DNA of 64,000 nucleotides from Mesorhizobium amorphae CCNWGS0123 (GTDB lineage: Bacteria > Pseudomonadota > Alphaproteobacteria > Rhizobiales > Rhizobiaceae), in NCBI RefSeq assembly GCF_001686985.1, contig NZ_CP015318.1:928001-992000 (forward strand), written 5' to 3'. The position numbers and the translations under genes were made by a program. Every line of letters starts with the position of its first letter. The first letter of the stretch is position 1. Under the pieces are notes generated by a model. The model was not told the DNA's origin and made no database searches. It worked only from the letters and a program-made list of their open reading frames with translations. This document shows positions 56,465 through 64,000 of the stretch, one piece after another.

Positions 56465-56599
56465 TCAGGCGCTGAGCCGCTTGCGGCCGCGGTTGCGGCG
56501 AGCTGCGACGACGCCGCGACCACCCTTGGTGGCCATGCGGGCACGGAAACCGTGCCGGCGCTTGCGGACGAGTTTAGACGGTTGGTAGGTACGCTTCAT
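56465..56599 (-). CDS. rpmH: 50S ribosomal protein L34
   Basis: A 44-residue Arg/Lys-rich protein: [20 protein letters not shown], then [16 protein letters not shown] and GRKRLSA. This is the complete, highly conserved L34. It opens the leftward rpmH-rnpA-yidC operon; its promoter lies in the 275-base gap to the right. Confidence 0.98.
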   Translation of the reverse strand: MKRTYQPSKLVRKRRHGFRARMATKGGRGVVAARRNRGRKRLSA

Positions 56600-56874
56600 T
56601 TGTTTTAATACCGCGGGGTGCGGCCCTTCTTGATTCTGTCACTGTGTAACAGGAGCTTTGCCGGGCCGGTTTAGGCGCGATCGAAACCGCGCCGGGACGA
56701 ATGGCCCGAGCGTGAGCGGGCTTATAGAAAGAAGGGTTTTGGAAGTCAATCCGGGGCGGCGGGCCGGGTTGTCGCGGTCTTTCGGGCAGCCATATTTGTT
56801 CGTCCAAGGATGAAATTGGCAAAAAAGCCGCAATCGCCTAATCTTGGCTGTTCAAGTGTTTGTGAAGACGCTGC

Positions 56875-58362
56875 ATGAGTGAAGCCATAGCCACGGACGA
56901 AAAAGCCGGACCGGCGACCACCGCCGCCCGTACGGTGCCGCTGTCGCGTGGGCTGTCGACCAAGCTTCTCCTGCTCACAATCGTCTTCGTGCTCTTGGCC
57001 GAAGTCCTGATTTTCCTGCCCTGGATCGCCAGCTACCGGTTGAGCTGGCTGAAGGAGAGGCTGGGCACAGCGGCCGCGGTATCGGTCGTGCTGGTGCAGG
57101 GCGAGCCCAATTCGCTGTCGCGCACCGCCCAGAACGACGTGCTGATGGCGATCGGCGCCAAGGCGATCGCCGTGCGCGACGGCGGCGTCTCAAGGCTCCT
57201 GGTGGTGTCCGACATGCCGCCGCAGGTCGACGAACACATCGACATCGCCAGTGTCGGCATGGTCGAGGGCATGAGAGGTGCGCTCGACACGCTGTTCTTC
57301 GGCGGCAATCGCATGCTGCGTGTTTTCGGGCCGGTCGGAGAGAGCGACAAGGAATTCGAGCTGATCATGCCCGACTACGCCTTGCGCAACGCCATGCTCA
57401 TCTATTCGCGCAACGTCGCCTTCGTCTCGCTGCTGATCTCGCTGTTCACCGCCATGCTCGTCTATGCCGCGATCGACCTGATCATGATCGGCCCGATCCG
57501 CACCATGACCCGCTCGATGCTGTCCTTCTCCGAGGCACCCGATGACCCTGGGCGGATCATTCGTCCGGCCGCCCGCGCCGACGAGATCGGCGTTGCCGAG
57601 CGCGAGCTGTCGCAGATGCAGGAACGGCTGCAGAAGATGCTGGCCGAGCAGAAGCACCTCGCCGATCTCGGCCTCGCGGTGTCGAAGATCAATCACGACA
57701 TGCGCAACATCCTCGCCTCCGCGCAGCTGATCTCGGACCGCTTGCGGCAGGTGAAAGATCCAACCGTGCAGGCCTTCGCGCCAAAATTGCTGCGGGCGCT
57801 TGACCGCGCCGTGTCCTATTCCGAAGGCGTGCTGGCCTATGGCCGCACCCAGGAGCCGCCGCCCTCGCGCCGGCGGCTGCGGCTGCGCCAGCTGGTCGAG
57901 GACGTGCACGGCCTGCTCGACATCGAGAAAGGCATCGAGTTCGTCAATGCCGTCGAGCTGGCCTTCGAGGTCGACGCCGATTCCGACCAGCTGTTCCGCG
58001 TGCTCACCAATCTTTGCCGCAACGCCGTGCAGGCGATGGCGGCGGACACCGAGGGCGCCGTGGTGCGCCGGCTGGCGGTATCGGCCGAGCGCATGGGCAG
58101 CGTCAGCCGCATCATCGTCACCGACACCGGCCCCGGCCTGCCCCCGAAGGCGCGAGAGAATCTGTTCGCGGCCTTCCGTGGCTCGGCGCGCAGCGGCGGC
58201 ACCGGCCTTGGCCTGGCCATCGCCTACGAGCTGATCCGCGCCCATGGCGGCACGGTGGAGCTGGTCGAGAGCATTGGCGGCCGCACCACTTTCGCCGTCA
58301 CCATCCCCGACCAGCCGGTCCGGTTCGACCAGGCGCGCGGCAGCCTGCGCCGCCCGGCCTGA
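56875..58362 (+). CDS. Sensor histidine kinase, orphan
   Basis: A 495-residue membrane kinase. Two helices (LSTKLLLLTIVFVLLAEVLIFLP at about 27 and VAFVSLLISLFTAMLVYAAID at about 180) frame a periplasmic domain; a HAMP-like stretch follows, then the His box SKINHDMRNIL (about residue 270), N box NLCRNAVQAM, G1 DTGPGLPP and G2 GGTGLGLAIAYEL. No response regulator is adjacent, so its partner is elsewhere. The signal is unknown. Confidence 0.92.
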   Translation: MSEAIATDEKAGPATTAARTVPLSRGLSTKLLLLTIVFVLLAEVLIFLPWIASYRLSWLKERLGTAAAVSVVLVQGEPNSLSRTAQNDVLMAIGAKAIAVRDGGVSRLLVVSDMPPQVDEHIDIASVGMVEGMRGALDTLFFGGNRMLRVFGPVGESDKEFELIMPDYALRNAMLIYSRNVAFVSLLISLFTAMLVYAAIDLIMIGPIRTMTRSMLSFSEAPDDPGRIIRPAARADEIGVAERELSQMQERLQKMLAEQKHLADLGLAVSKINHDMRNILASAQLISDRLRQVKDPTVQAFAPKLLRALDRAVSYSEGVLAYGRTQEPPPSRRRLRLRQLVEDVHGLLDIEKGIEFVNAVELAFEVDADSDQLFRVLTNLCRNAVQAMAADTEGAVVRRLAVSAERMGSVSRIIVTDTGPGLPPKARENLFAAFRGSARSGGTGLGLAIAYELIRAHGGTVELVESIGGRTTFAVTIPDQPVRFDQARGSLRRPA

Positions 58363-58367
58363 CCGAA

Positions 58368-58415
58368 AAAAATTCCAGGAAACCAGGACTGGTGCGCGAC
58401 GGCTTTCCGCCCGCA
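58368..58415 (+). repeat. Palindromic intergenic repeat, family A, diverged copy 5
   Basis: AAATTCCAGGAAACCAGGA, then GACGGCTTTCCGCCCGCAAT. The ends match the family but the middle is different, so it looks like an old copy. It lies between the kinase gene and tRNA-Arg. Confidence 0.5.
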
Positions 58416-58582
58416 ATCTGCAGGAACAAGCAGCCGGTCAAAATCGCCTGCCCGAAATGCCTGCGACAAAACTTTTGCCGGATCGGCTTGCTTTTCGGAA
58501 ATTCAGTCGCTAGGGAACACGTCTCGTCGCGGCCGGTCGTTCACGATCGGATCGCGGGGCCATGCAAAGCATGGCCTGATGC

Positions 58583-58659
58583 GCGCCCGTAGCTCAGCTG
58601 GATAGAGCACCAGACTACGAATCTGGGGGTCAGGAGTTCGAATCTCTTCGGGCGCGCCA
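58583..58659 (+). tRNA. tRNA-Arg (anticodon ACG)
   Basis: A 77-base tRNA. Acceptor arms GCGCCCG and CGGGCGC pair over seven positions, followed by G and encoded CCA. D arm GCTC...GAGC with AGCTGGATA loop; anticodon stem CAGA(C)/(T)CTG with loop CTACGAA giving anticodon ACG; T loop TTCGAAT. It is a normal tRNA, with its A34 read as inosine for CGN codons. Confidence 0.97.
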
Positions 58660-59017
58660 TTCTGTAATGTGCATTCCAAAGCCGGATAGTTGAGGCTTGC
58701 CTCAAAGGCTGCAGTTGATCCGAAGCGACCTCTTGCGCGTGCAAGCGCTCTCTTCTCCGCTGGAATAGATCGACACGGCCTCAGACACTGAGCATTGAAT
58801 ATCAGCGTTACAGACCACCACGGTCCATCAATCTCGACCGCGGCCCGCCCGAACGGCACAGCCTCGTTCGAAATTTGGATGGTCTTCGCGGGAGGAACTG
58901 ATCCCCAGCATCGCGCGCCTCCAAGCGGCCGTCGTGCCGATCTCCTGAAAGGAACAGCTCCCGGCCGGCGTGACCCACAGGTGCATCGACCGGATCCGTC
59001 GTGGGTGACCGCTCAAC
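58660..59017. other. 358-base gap after tRNA-Arg
   Basis: No gene seen. Antisense frames over the tRNA are artefacts. The gap lies between the tRNA and the converging wHTH-TPR gene. No direct repeat of the tRNA 3' end was noticed in the rest of the window, so no attachment-site pair can be shown. Confidence 0.5.
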
Positions 59018-60931
59018 CTAAGGCGGAAATCGCATCCGGCTCACGAGTTCCGTAAATCGTGGATCGGGCCGCAGCGCGTTCCAGCGCGGATCAAGGCGCA
59101 ACCAGACCAGCCAGTTCGACCTCTCATCGAAGGCTTTGTTGAGAGAGGCGAAGGCTTCGTCGTCTTGACCAAGGCCGGCATGGATGAGCGCAATGCCGTA
59201 GGAGGTCACAAACCTTCGGCTTGACAGTTGTTCCAGTTCAGTGAGCGCCTGAAGAGCAAGCGTGGGTCGTCCGGCCGCGCCGGCGACGAAGCCCCGTGCT
59301 GCAATCGAGACGGGCCAATCGCGGACGCGGTCCTCGACCCGATGAAATGCACTGAGCGCCTCGTCGAACTTGCCTAGCTCCTGGTAGGCCCGGCCAAGCC
59401 AGAGATGCGCGGGTGGAAAATCTGGGTTCATCTCCAGCACGAAGTTCAATTGCTTCACCGCCTCTTCGTACTGTCCGGTGTAATAGTAGTAGAATCCAAG
59501 GTCGGTGTTGACTGGCAGCGAGACTGGATCACGCCGCTGCGCGAACTGAATTTCGCGGAAAGCCTCCGTGGGCCGGCCAGCGGCCAGCAAATAGATACTG
59601 TACCATTGGTGTGACGCCGCGTGGTTCGGATCAAGCGCGATCGCGCGCTGAAATGCCGTCTCGGCTCCAACCCAATCCCACTCAAAATACAATTTTACGA
59701 AGCCTAGGGAAGCGTGCGCCTCGGCCAGCGTTGCATCCAACTCCAGCGCCTTTGTGGCGTGGCGCTTTGCTTCAGGAAAGGTCTCCGCCGGAGAGAGATA
59801 GCTCAGATAGCCCAGGATCGAATAGGAGTCCGCGAGCCCCGAATAGGCAGCCGCAAACTCCGGATCGATCGCGACGGCGTGTCGAAACCGTTCGATGGCC
59901 CGTTTCAAGGCGGCTTCCGATCTCTGGCCCCATTCGTGGCGGCCTTGGAGATAAGCGCGATAGGCGTCCGCGTCGTCGGTGACGGGTCGGGCAATCCGCC
60001 GAGTCTCCTGATCGGAGAGCGGAAATCTCAATGCGCGTGGGAGATCCTGCAGAATTCTGGTCTGCAAATGAACCAGTTCGGATACGTCGCCTTGGTATCG
60101 AGCGCCCCAGATCTGGGAGTCAAGGGCGACGTCGACTAGGTCAACCTGTATTCTCAGGTCAGTGCCTTGCTGCGATATGGTTGCGGTCACGACCGCCGCG
60201 ACGCCGAGCTCAAGGCCGGCGTCCTTTGGTCCTACGGCCGACCCTTTGAAGCGAAATGCGCTGGCCCTGGGTGCGACGCGCAGGCTCTGCAATTGCACGA
60301 GCCCATTGAGTATGGCTTCGGTCAGACCATCGGCCAAGTAATTGTTGCCCGAACTATCACTGGCGAAAGGCAGCACCGCCACCGAGCCGAACGGGACATT
60401 GGTGTTTTCGGGCTGCGCGCGCCACAGCGCGATCGCCCCGATCGCGACGCACACGACGGCGGCGGCAAGGATCGCCCACCCTCGATGCGTGACCCCGCCG
60501 AGGTGTCGCGCGGTACCGATCGGCGCAACAGGTTGCGAGTTCGGCGCGGCATCAACGTCGTTGTCCGCGGATTCGACGCGCAAGATCGAGGCCGATGCCG
60601 CCTCGCGCGCCACCACCGGCGCTACAAGGCGGTAGCCGCGGCCGGGCACCGTCTGGATAATTCCGTTCCCGTTGTCCCCGCGCCCCAAGACCTTGCGCAG
60701 AGCCGAGATGTTCACCGTCAGGTTCGTCTCTTGCACGAAGGTGTTGGGCCAGACCTCCTGCAACAGCTCGTCCTTGGTGACCAGATGCCCGCTATGGCGG
60801 ACGAGAACAACGAGCAGATCGAAGGCCTTGCCGGTCAGAGGGACAGGTTCCCCATCGCACAGCAACAGGCGCTCCTTGGGCACAAGGACGAAGTCGCCAA
60901 ATGCGAAGGCCTGATCCTGCAAGGCGTCCAT
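59018..60931 (-). CDS. CadC-like winged-helix regulator with TPR domain
   Basis: A 637-residue membrane-bound regulator. OmpR-type winged helix (residues about 8-105: LTGKAFDLLVVLVRHSG, VTKDELLQEVWPNTFVQETNLTVNISALRKVLG in segments), one membrane helix at about 155 (AILAAAVVCVAIGAIALW), a FlgO/TolB-N-like domain (VAVLPFASDSSGNNYLADGL; VVTATISQQGTDLRIQVDL), and about six TPR repeats (350-620). It likely senses an outside signal and binds DNA directly. It is divergent from an NTF2-like gene, a plausible target. Confidence 0.9.
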   Translation of the reverse strand: MDALQDQAFAFGDFVLVPKERLLLCDGEPVPLTGKAFDLLVVLVRHSGHLVTKDELLQEVWPNTFVQETNLTVNISALRKVLGRGDNGNGIIQTVPGRGYRLVAPVVAREAASASILRVESADNDVDAAPNSQPVAPIGTARHLGGVTHRGWAILAAAVVCVAIGAIALWRAQPENTNVPFGSVAVLPFASDSSGNNYLADGLTEAILNGLVQLQSLRVAPRASAFRFKGSAVGPKDAGLELGVAAVVTATISQQGTDLRIQVDLVDVALDSQIWGARYQGDVSELVHLQTRILQDLPRALRFPLSDQETRRIARPVTDDADAYRAYLQGRHEWGQRSEAALKRAIERFRHAVAIDPEFAAAYSGLADSYSILGYLSYLSPAETFPEAKRHATKALELDATLAEAHASLGFVKLYFEWDWVGAETAFQRAIALDPNHAASHQWYSIYLLAAGRPTEAFREIQFAQRRDPVSLPVNTDLGFYYYYTGQYEEAVKQLNFVLEMNPDFPPAHLWLGRAYQELGKFDEALSAFHRVEDRVRDWPVSIAARGFVAGAAGRPTLALQALTELEQLSSRRFVTSYGIALIHAGLGQDDEAFASLNKAFDERSNWLVWLRLDPRWNALRPDPRFTELVSRMRFPP

Positions 60932-61079
60932 TAGGGCAGCTTAGGGAATCTTCAGGAAAAATCTAAGGGATTTCCAAGGACGCCGGCCGCCTGCGCCTGG
61001 ATGATTGCCTCTACGCCGGAACGGGCGGTCACGCCGAGCCGGATGGCGACCCTCACACGCAGGAAAGGGAGAGCGGATT

Positions 61080-61589
61080 ATGAATCGCGTAGTCAGCAAG
61101 ACTGGTCGGATCGGCCTGTTTCACAATCACATCGCAAGGCGCTGGGCCGCATGCATCGCGCTCATGCTCATGTCCCTCATGATCAGATCCGCTGTCGCGG
61201 CGCCTGAAGATGAGGTGCGAGCAACGTTCGATCGCTTCGTCGCCGCTCAAAACGCCCACGATGTCAAGGCGGTGGAATCTCTGCTGCTGGGCTCGCCGAG
61301 GTTTCTCTGGATCACGCGCGGAACGCCGGTCTGGGGGGCGGATGCGGCGCTCAAGCGCTTCGCTTCGCTCTATGAGGGGACGTGGCGTCTCGATCCCGAG
61401 GTTTCAGGCTTGAAAGTTATGATGATCGGAGATGGGGCGGCGCAAATCTACATCCCGATCAACTTCACGATCGGTGCACCGGGCCAACAGCCGCAACCAA
61501 TGCGATTCCTGATGAATATGGTGCTGGCCAAGACGCCGGGCGGCTGGAAGGTCTCAAGCATCCTGCCGATACCGGCGCCGGCGCAATAG
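61080..61589 (+). CDS. Secreted NTF2-like (SnoaL/DUF4440-type) protein
   Basis: A 169-residue protein with an N-terminal Arg-rich start and hydrophobic signal segment (AACIALMLMSLMIRSAVAAP), then an NTF2-like cone fold: EVRATFDRFVAAQNAHDVKAVESLL, VWGADAALKRFASLYEGTWRL, and MVLAKTPGGWKVSSI. Such domains bind small ligands or form enzymes; no catalytic residues can be named. The ATG at 61080 gives a proper signal peptide. It sits between the two TPR regulators. Confidence 0.8.
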   Translation: MNRVVSKTGRIGLFHNHIARRWAACIALMLMSLMIRSAVAAPEDEVRATFDRFVAAQNAHDVKAVESLLLGSPRFLWITRGTPVWGADAALKRFASLYEGTWRLDPEVSGLKVMMIGDGAAQIYIPINFTIGAPGQQPQPMRFLMNMVLAKTPGGWKVSSILPIPAPAQ

Positions 61590-62144
61590 TCCGGCGATAC
61601 GGCCCCGAGCCGCCGCTCGACCGCACTCGGCAGTCAAGGCGCGAGCGCGGCTGCCGGGCTACTGGCCGAAGACGGCGGTGACCGAGGATTCGTGGATGCC
61701 GCCGGCGGTGCAAAAGGTGAACTAAGGCAGCGTCAGCCGTCAAGAGAGGTGCCGAACAGGCGGGTGCCTTCGTGTATCTGGGGTTCAGCATTGATCCTGT
61801 CCGGGACGGCATCAGCCTAGGCCGAAATTCGTTAGCCGGCTGCCTTGCCCATCCCGACGGCCACCGCGTTACAGCCGGCTTCGTGGACGGAGACAGCTGC
61901 GCCGCGCCTGCCTTGCGTTTGCAAATGCCTCGCAGCAACAATGGCATAGCAGTGCCCAGTTTCATCCTCTCCGGTGCGCGAATCGGGATGTACATTCCAA
62001 AATCGTGTGGCGCGCCGTCCGGTTCGCGCCCATGCCAGACCCTTCCGGTGCATGCACATCAAAGGGCCTTGCGGCGATACAAAATGTGCGACTTCTGCTA
62101 CGGTGCATTCCTCGGGCCATAAGTGGTCTTAAAAGAACGCCGTC
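61590..62144. other. 555-base gap with no intact gene
   Basis: No convincing ORF. A short frame ending PPAVQKVN near 61700 and another around 61770-62120 have no ribosome-binding site and no recognised domain. The gap leads into a truncated copy of a cyclase N-terminus (62145-62231), so it may hold decayed DNA from an earlier recombination. The promoter of the cyclase gene must lie here too. Confidence 0.5.
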
Positions 62145-62231
62145 GTGGATCGCAAGCTTGCCGCCATTCTTGCTGCCGATGTGGTGGGCTACTCCGCGCT
62201 GGGAGGCCCGGATTGTCAATCGAGCATGTAG
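62145..62231 (+). pseudogene. Truncated duplicate of the cyclase N-terminus
   Basis: A 28-codon frame from GTG: VDRKLAAILAADVVGYSAL, then GG and a short unrelated tail to a TAG. It closely matches the start of the next gene (VERRLTAILAADIAGYSRL). Its end overlaps the true cyclase start by 19 bases and even supplies that gene's GGGAGG ribosome-binding site. It is best explained as the remnant of a second class III cyclase gene whose body was lost. Confidence 0.75.
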
Positions 62232-64000
62232 AGCGGCGACTTACGGCCATTCTAGCGGCCGACATCGCCGGCTACAGCCGGCTGATGGGCAACGACGAGG
62301 AAGGTACGCTCGCCCAGCTGAAGGAGCATCGGCGTGCCCTGGTCGACCCAAGGATCAATGAACACCGCGGGCGGATTGTCAAAACCACCGGCGATGGAAT
62401 GCTGGTCGAGTTCGCGAGTGTGGTCGAGGCCATGCGCTGCGCCGTCGAGGTCCAGCGCGGCATGGCGGAACGCAATGTCGCGGTGCCGGCAGGACAACGT
62501 ATCGAGTTCCGCGTCGGCATCAATGTCGGCGACATCATCATCGAGGGTGACGACATTATCGGGGACGGCGTCAACGTGGCAGCCCGCTTGGAGGGGCTCG
62601 CGGAGCCTGGCGGCATCTGCGTCTCGGGCCGCGTGCAGGAAGACGCGCAAGGCAAGCTCGACATCGTCTTTGAGGATATGGGCGAACAGGAGCTCAAGAA
62701 CATCGCTCGGCCGGTGCGCGCCTTTCGCGTGCGGCTCGCCGCCACGGCCGCTCCGGCGCCCGCCAGCCGGCGTCGGGGATTGTTCGCCGCTCTGGCTCTG
62801 ATGATTTTGCTCACTGTAGGCGCGCTGTGGGCCGGTCTTGGCTCTGAGTGGAAATTTCTCAGCATTCTGCGCTCTGGCGATCAATTCACCAGAAGTGCTG
62901 AAGTCGGCACGAAACCCGCGATCGCCATTCTCCCGTTCCAGAACCACAGCGACGATTCGGCTCGTGAGCATTTCGCAGATGGATTGACGCAGGATATCAT
63001 CAACGGACTGGGCCGGTTCTCCGCGCTGACCGTGATGTCGTGGAACGCGGTCTTCCCCTACAAGGGAAAGCCCGCAAGCCCGGACGAGATCGGCCGCAGT
63101 CTCGCCGTCAGCTATCTGGTCGAAGGCAGCGTCCGGCAGACCGGCGACCGCGTGCGGGTCATCGCGCAACTCGTCGACACAAGGCAGGGACGGGTGCTTT
63201 GGTCTGCAAGCTTCGAGGAAGCGCTGGCGGACGTGTTTGCGCTGCAGGACAAGATTGTCACTGACATTGTCGGAGTCCTGGCGATTCGCGTGACGCAGAT
63301 CGAACAAAATCGGGTGTTCGCAAAGCCAACCGAAAATCTCGCAGCCTATGATTACGTGCTGCGCGCCAGGCCGGCATTGCAGCGCCCGACGTACGCAAAC
63401 AATGTGGAGGCGCGCGCCCTGCTCAGACGCGCCATCGAGCTTGACCCGAACTACGCTGCCGCCTATGCGGCACTTGCCGAAACCTATCACCTTGCCAGCT
63501 CGATGGGCTGGGCGGAATCGCCAACCGCCTTCCTGAGCCGTGCCGAGGAACTGGCAATCAAGGCGCTGAGCCTTGATGATTCGGAAGTGCGTGCGCGCAT
63601 CACTCTCGGCCACATCCACCTCTTTCGTCAGAGATACAACCAGGCAGAGGCGGAGATCGAGCGCGCCATTGCGATCAATCCGAACGATGCCCACGGCCTC
63701 GCCGGGCGCGGCACCATCCTGTTGTGGCTGGGACAGACGGATGCGGCGATCGAGGCCTTGGAGCAGGCGCAGCGTATCGACCCCGATCTCAATGCGATCG
63801 ATCGCTTTGCGCTGAGCATGGCCTACTATCTGAAGAGGCGTTACGGCGCGGCGATCGAACAGGCGGAACTTAGTCTTCGAACAACCGCGGGCGCGAACTT
63901 CAGCCGTATCCTGCTGGCGGCGGCCTATGCACAAGACAACCGAGCGGAGGACGCCGCGCGTGTCGTAACGATGATACGCCGCATCGACCCAACCTTCGAC
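62213..64000 (+). CDS. Class III adenylate/guanylate cyclase with TPR domain, 3' end outside the window
   Basis: At least 596 residues, open to the window edge. TTG start at 62213 with GGGAGG six bases upstream. Catalytic domain (about 8-170): metal Asp in TAILAADIAGYSRLMG and in TTGDGMLVEF, transition-state Asn/Arg in DGVNVAARLEGLAEPGG. Then a membrane helix near 190 (LFAALALMILLTVGALWAGLG), a FlgO-like domain (IAILPFQNHSDDS, FADGLTQDIINGLGRFS, YLVEGSVRQTGDRV) and TPR repeats. It should make cAMP; the substrate is not proved. The C-terminal half is related to the protein at 59018. Confidence 0.92.
   Translation, partial: MSIEHVERRLTAILAADIAGYSRLMGNDEEGTLAQLKEHRRALVDPRINEHRGRIVKTTGDGMLVEFASVVEAMRCAVEVQRGMAERNVAVPAGQRIEFRVGINVGDIIIEGDDIIGDGVNVAARLEGLAEPGGICVSGRVQEDAQGKLDIVFEDMGEQELKNIARPVRAFRVRLAATAAPAPASRRRGLFAALALMILLTVGALWAGLGSEWKFLSILRSGDQFTRSAEVGTKPAIAILPFQNHSDDSAREHFADGLTQDIINGLGRFSALTVMSWNAVFPYKGKPASPDEIGRSLAVSYLVEGSVRQTGDRVRVIAQLVDTRQGRVLWSASFEEALADVFALQDKIVTDIVGVLAIRVTQIEQNRVFAKPTENLAAYDYVLRARPALQRPTYANNVEARALLRRAIELDPNYAAAYAALAETYHLASSMGWAESPTAFLSRAEELAIKALSLDDSEVRARITLGHIHLFRQRYNQAEAEIERAIAINPNDAHGLAGRGTILLWLGQTDAAIEALEQAQRIDPDLNAIDRFALSMAYYLKRRYGAAIEQAELSLRTTAGANFSRILLAAAYAQDNRAEDAARVVTMIRRIDPTFD

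Noticed and set aside
58503..58859. Minus-strand ORFs containing EIRTPDPQIRSLVLYPAEL and a related frame
   Set aside because: They are the antisense of tRNA-Arg; this peptide is a well-known annotation artefact.
58660..59017. Attachment site or integrase gene beside the tRNA
   Set aside because: No integrase and no copy of the tRNA 3' end was found in the window.
61770..62120. 116-residue plus-strand ORF in the gap before the cyclase
   Set aside because: No ribosome-binding site, no domain and odd composition; treated as non-coding.

Overview
The window reads as a chromosomal segment of a high-GC alphaproteobacterium of the Rhizobiales, most like Mesorhizobium. This rests on gene content and order: dnaK-dnaJ-pmtA-pyrF, def-fmt-truA-dapE-dapD, rpmH-rnpA-yidC-engB and argB, a Ku/LigD repair pair, small rhizobial proteins of the DUF6481 and DUF1330 types, and short intergenic palindromes of the kind common in that genus. 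The genus is inferred from remembered protein families and synteny, not from a search. No insertion sequence, prophage or CRISPR array was seen.

Layout. 0-1.3 kb: an ArsR-type regulator divergent from an ABM/NIPSNAP pair. 1.3-5 kb: a long inverted repeat, then ku-ligD (non-homologous end joining). 5-9.8 kb: a tiny ORF and a DCC-family protein, then a leftward run pmtA, flavin reductase, pyrF, DUF1330 behind dnaJ. 10-12.2 kb: dnaK with a near-perfect alphaproteobacterial heat-shock promoter. 12-20 kb: inositol-phosphatase-like enzyme, two LLM flavin oxidoreductases, arylamine N-acetyltransferase, AI-2E-type membrane protein, a carboxymuconolactone-decarboxylase-like protein with an XRE regulator, and DUF6481. 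19.9-20.3 kb: sugE behind a guanidine-II (mini-ykkC) riboswitch. 20.4-24.4 kb: small basic protein, transglutaminase-like protein, CDF transporter, GFA protein, rmuC. 24.5-32.6 kb: def, fmt, a GNAT enzyme, truA; then leftward dapE and dapD with membrane proteins (two DUF805) and a panE-like gene between them. 32.7-37 kb: LOG-family protein, pyrimidine 5'-nucleotidase, diguanylate cyclase, a GMC oxidoreductase with a small coupled partner. 37-41.6 kb: MarR, phhA with a divergent Lrp regulator, a BchE-type radical SAM/B12 enzyme, and a Rid-family gene behind three palindromic operators.

argB (41.6 kb) and engB-yidC-rnpA-rpmH (52.6-56.6 kb) are usually neighbours in rhizobia. Here about 10 kb of accessory genes lies between them: an amidase; an ECF sigma/anti-sigma pair followed by a fasciclin protein and a Tat-exported MsrB; a rifampicin-monooxygenase-like flavoprotein; and an EmrAB-type efflux pair divergent from a TetR regulator with two matching operators. 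After rpmH come an orphan histidine kinase and tRNA-Arg(ACG). The last 5 kb holds two large sensor/regulator proteins with related FlgO/TPR-type C-terminal halves, one carrying a winged helix and the other a class III nucleotide cyclase domain. A secreted NTF2-like protein lies between them, and a truncated copy of the cyclase N-terminus lies just upstream of the cyclase gene.

The best candidates for follow-up are the guanidine-II switch with a palindromic repeat lodged between aptamer and ribosome-binding site, the triple ACATACG operator cluster, the orphan BchE-type gene, the SigK/RskA-FAS1-MsrB locus, and the TPR receptor/cyclase cluster at the right end.
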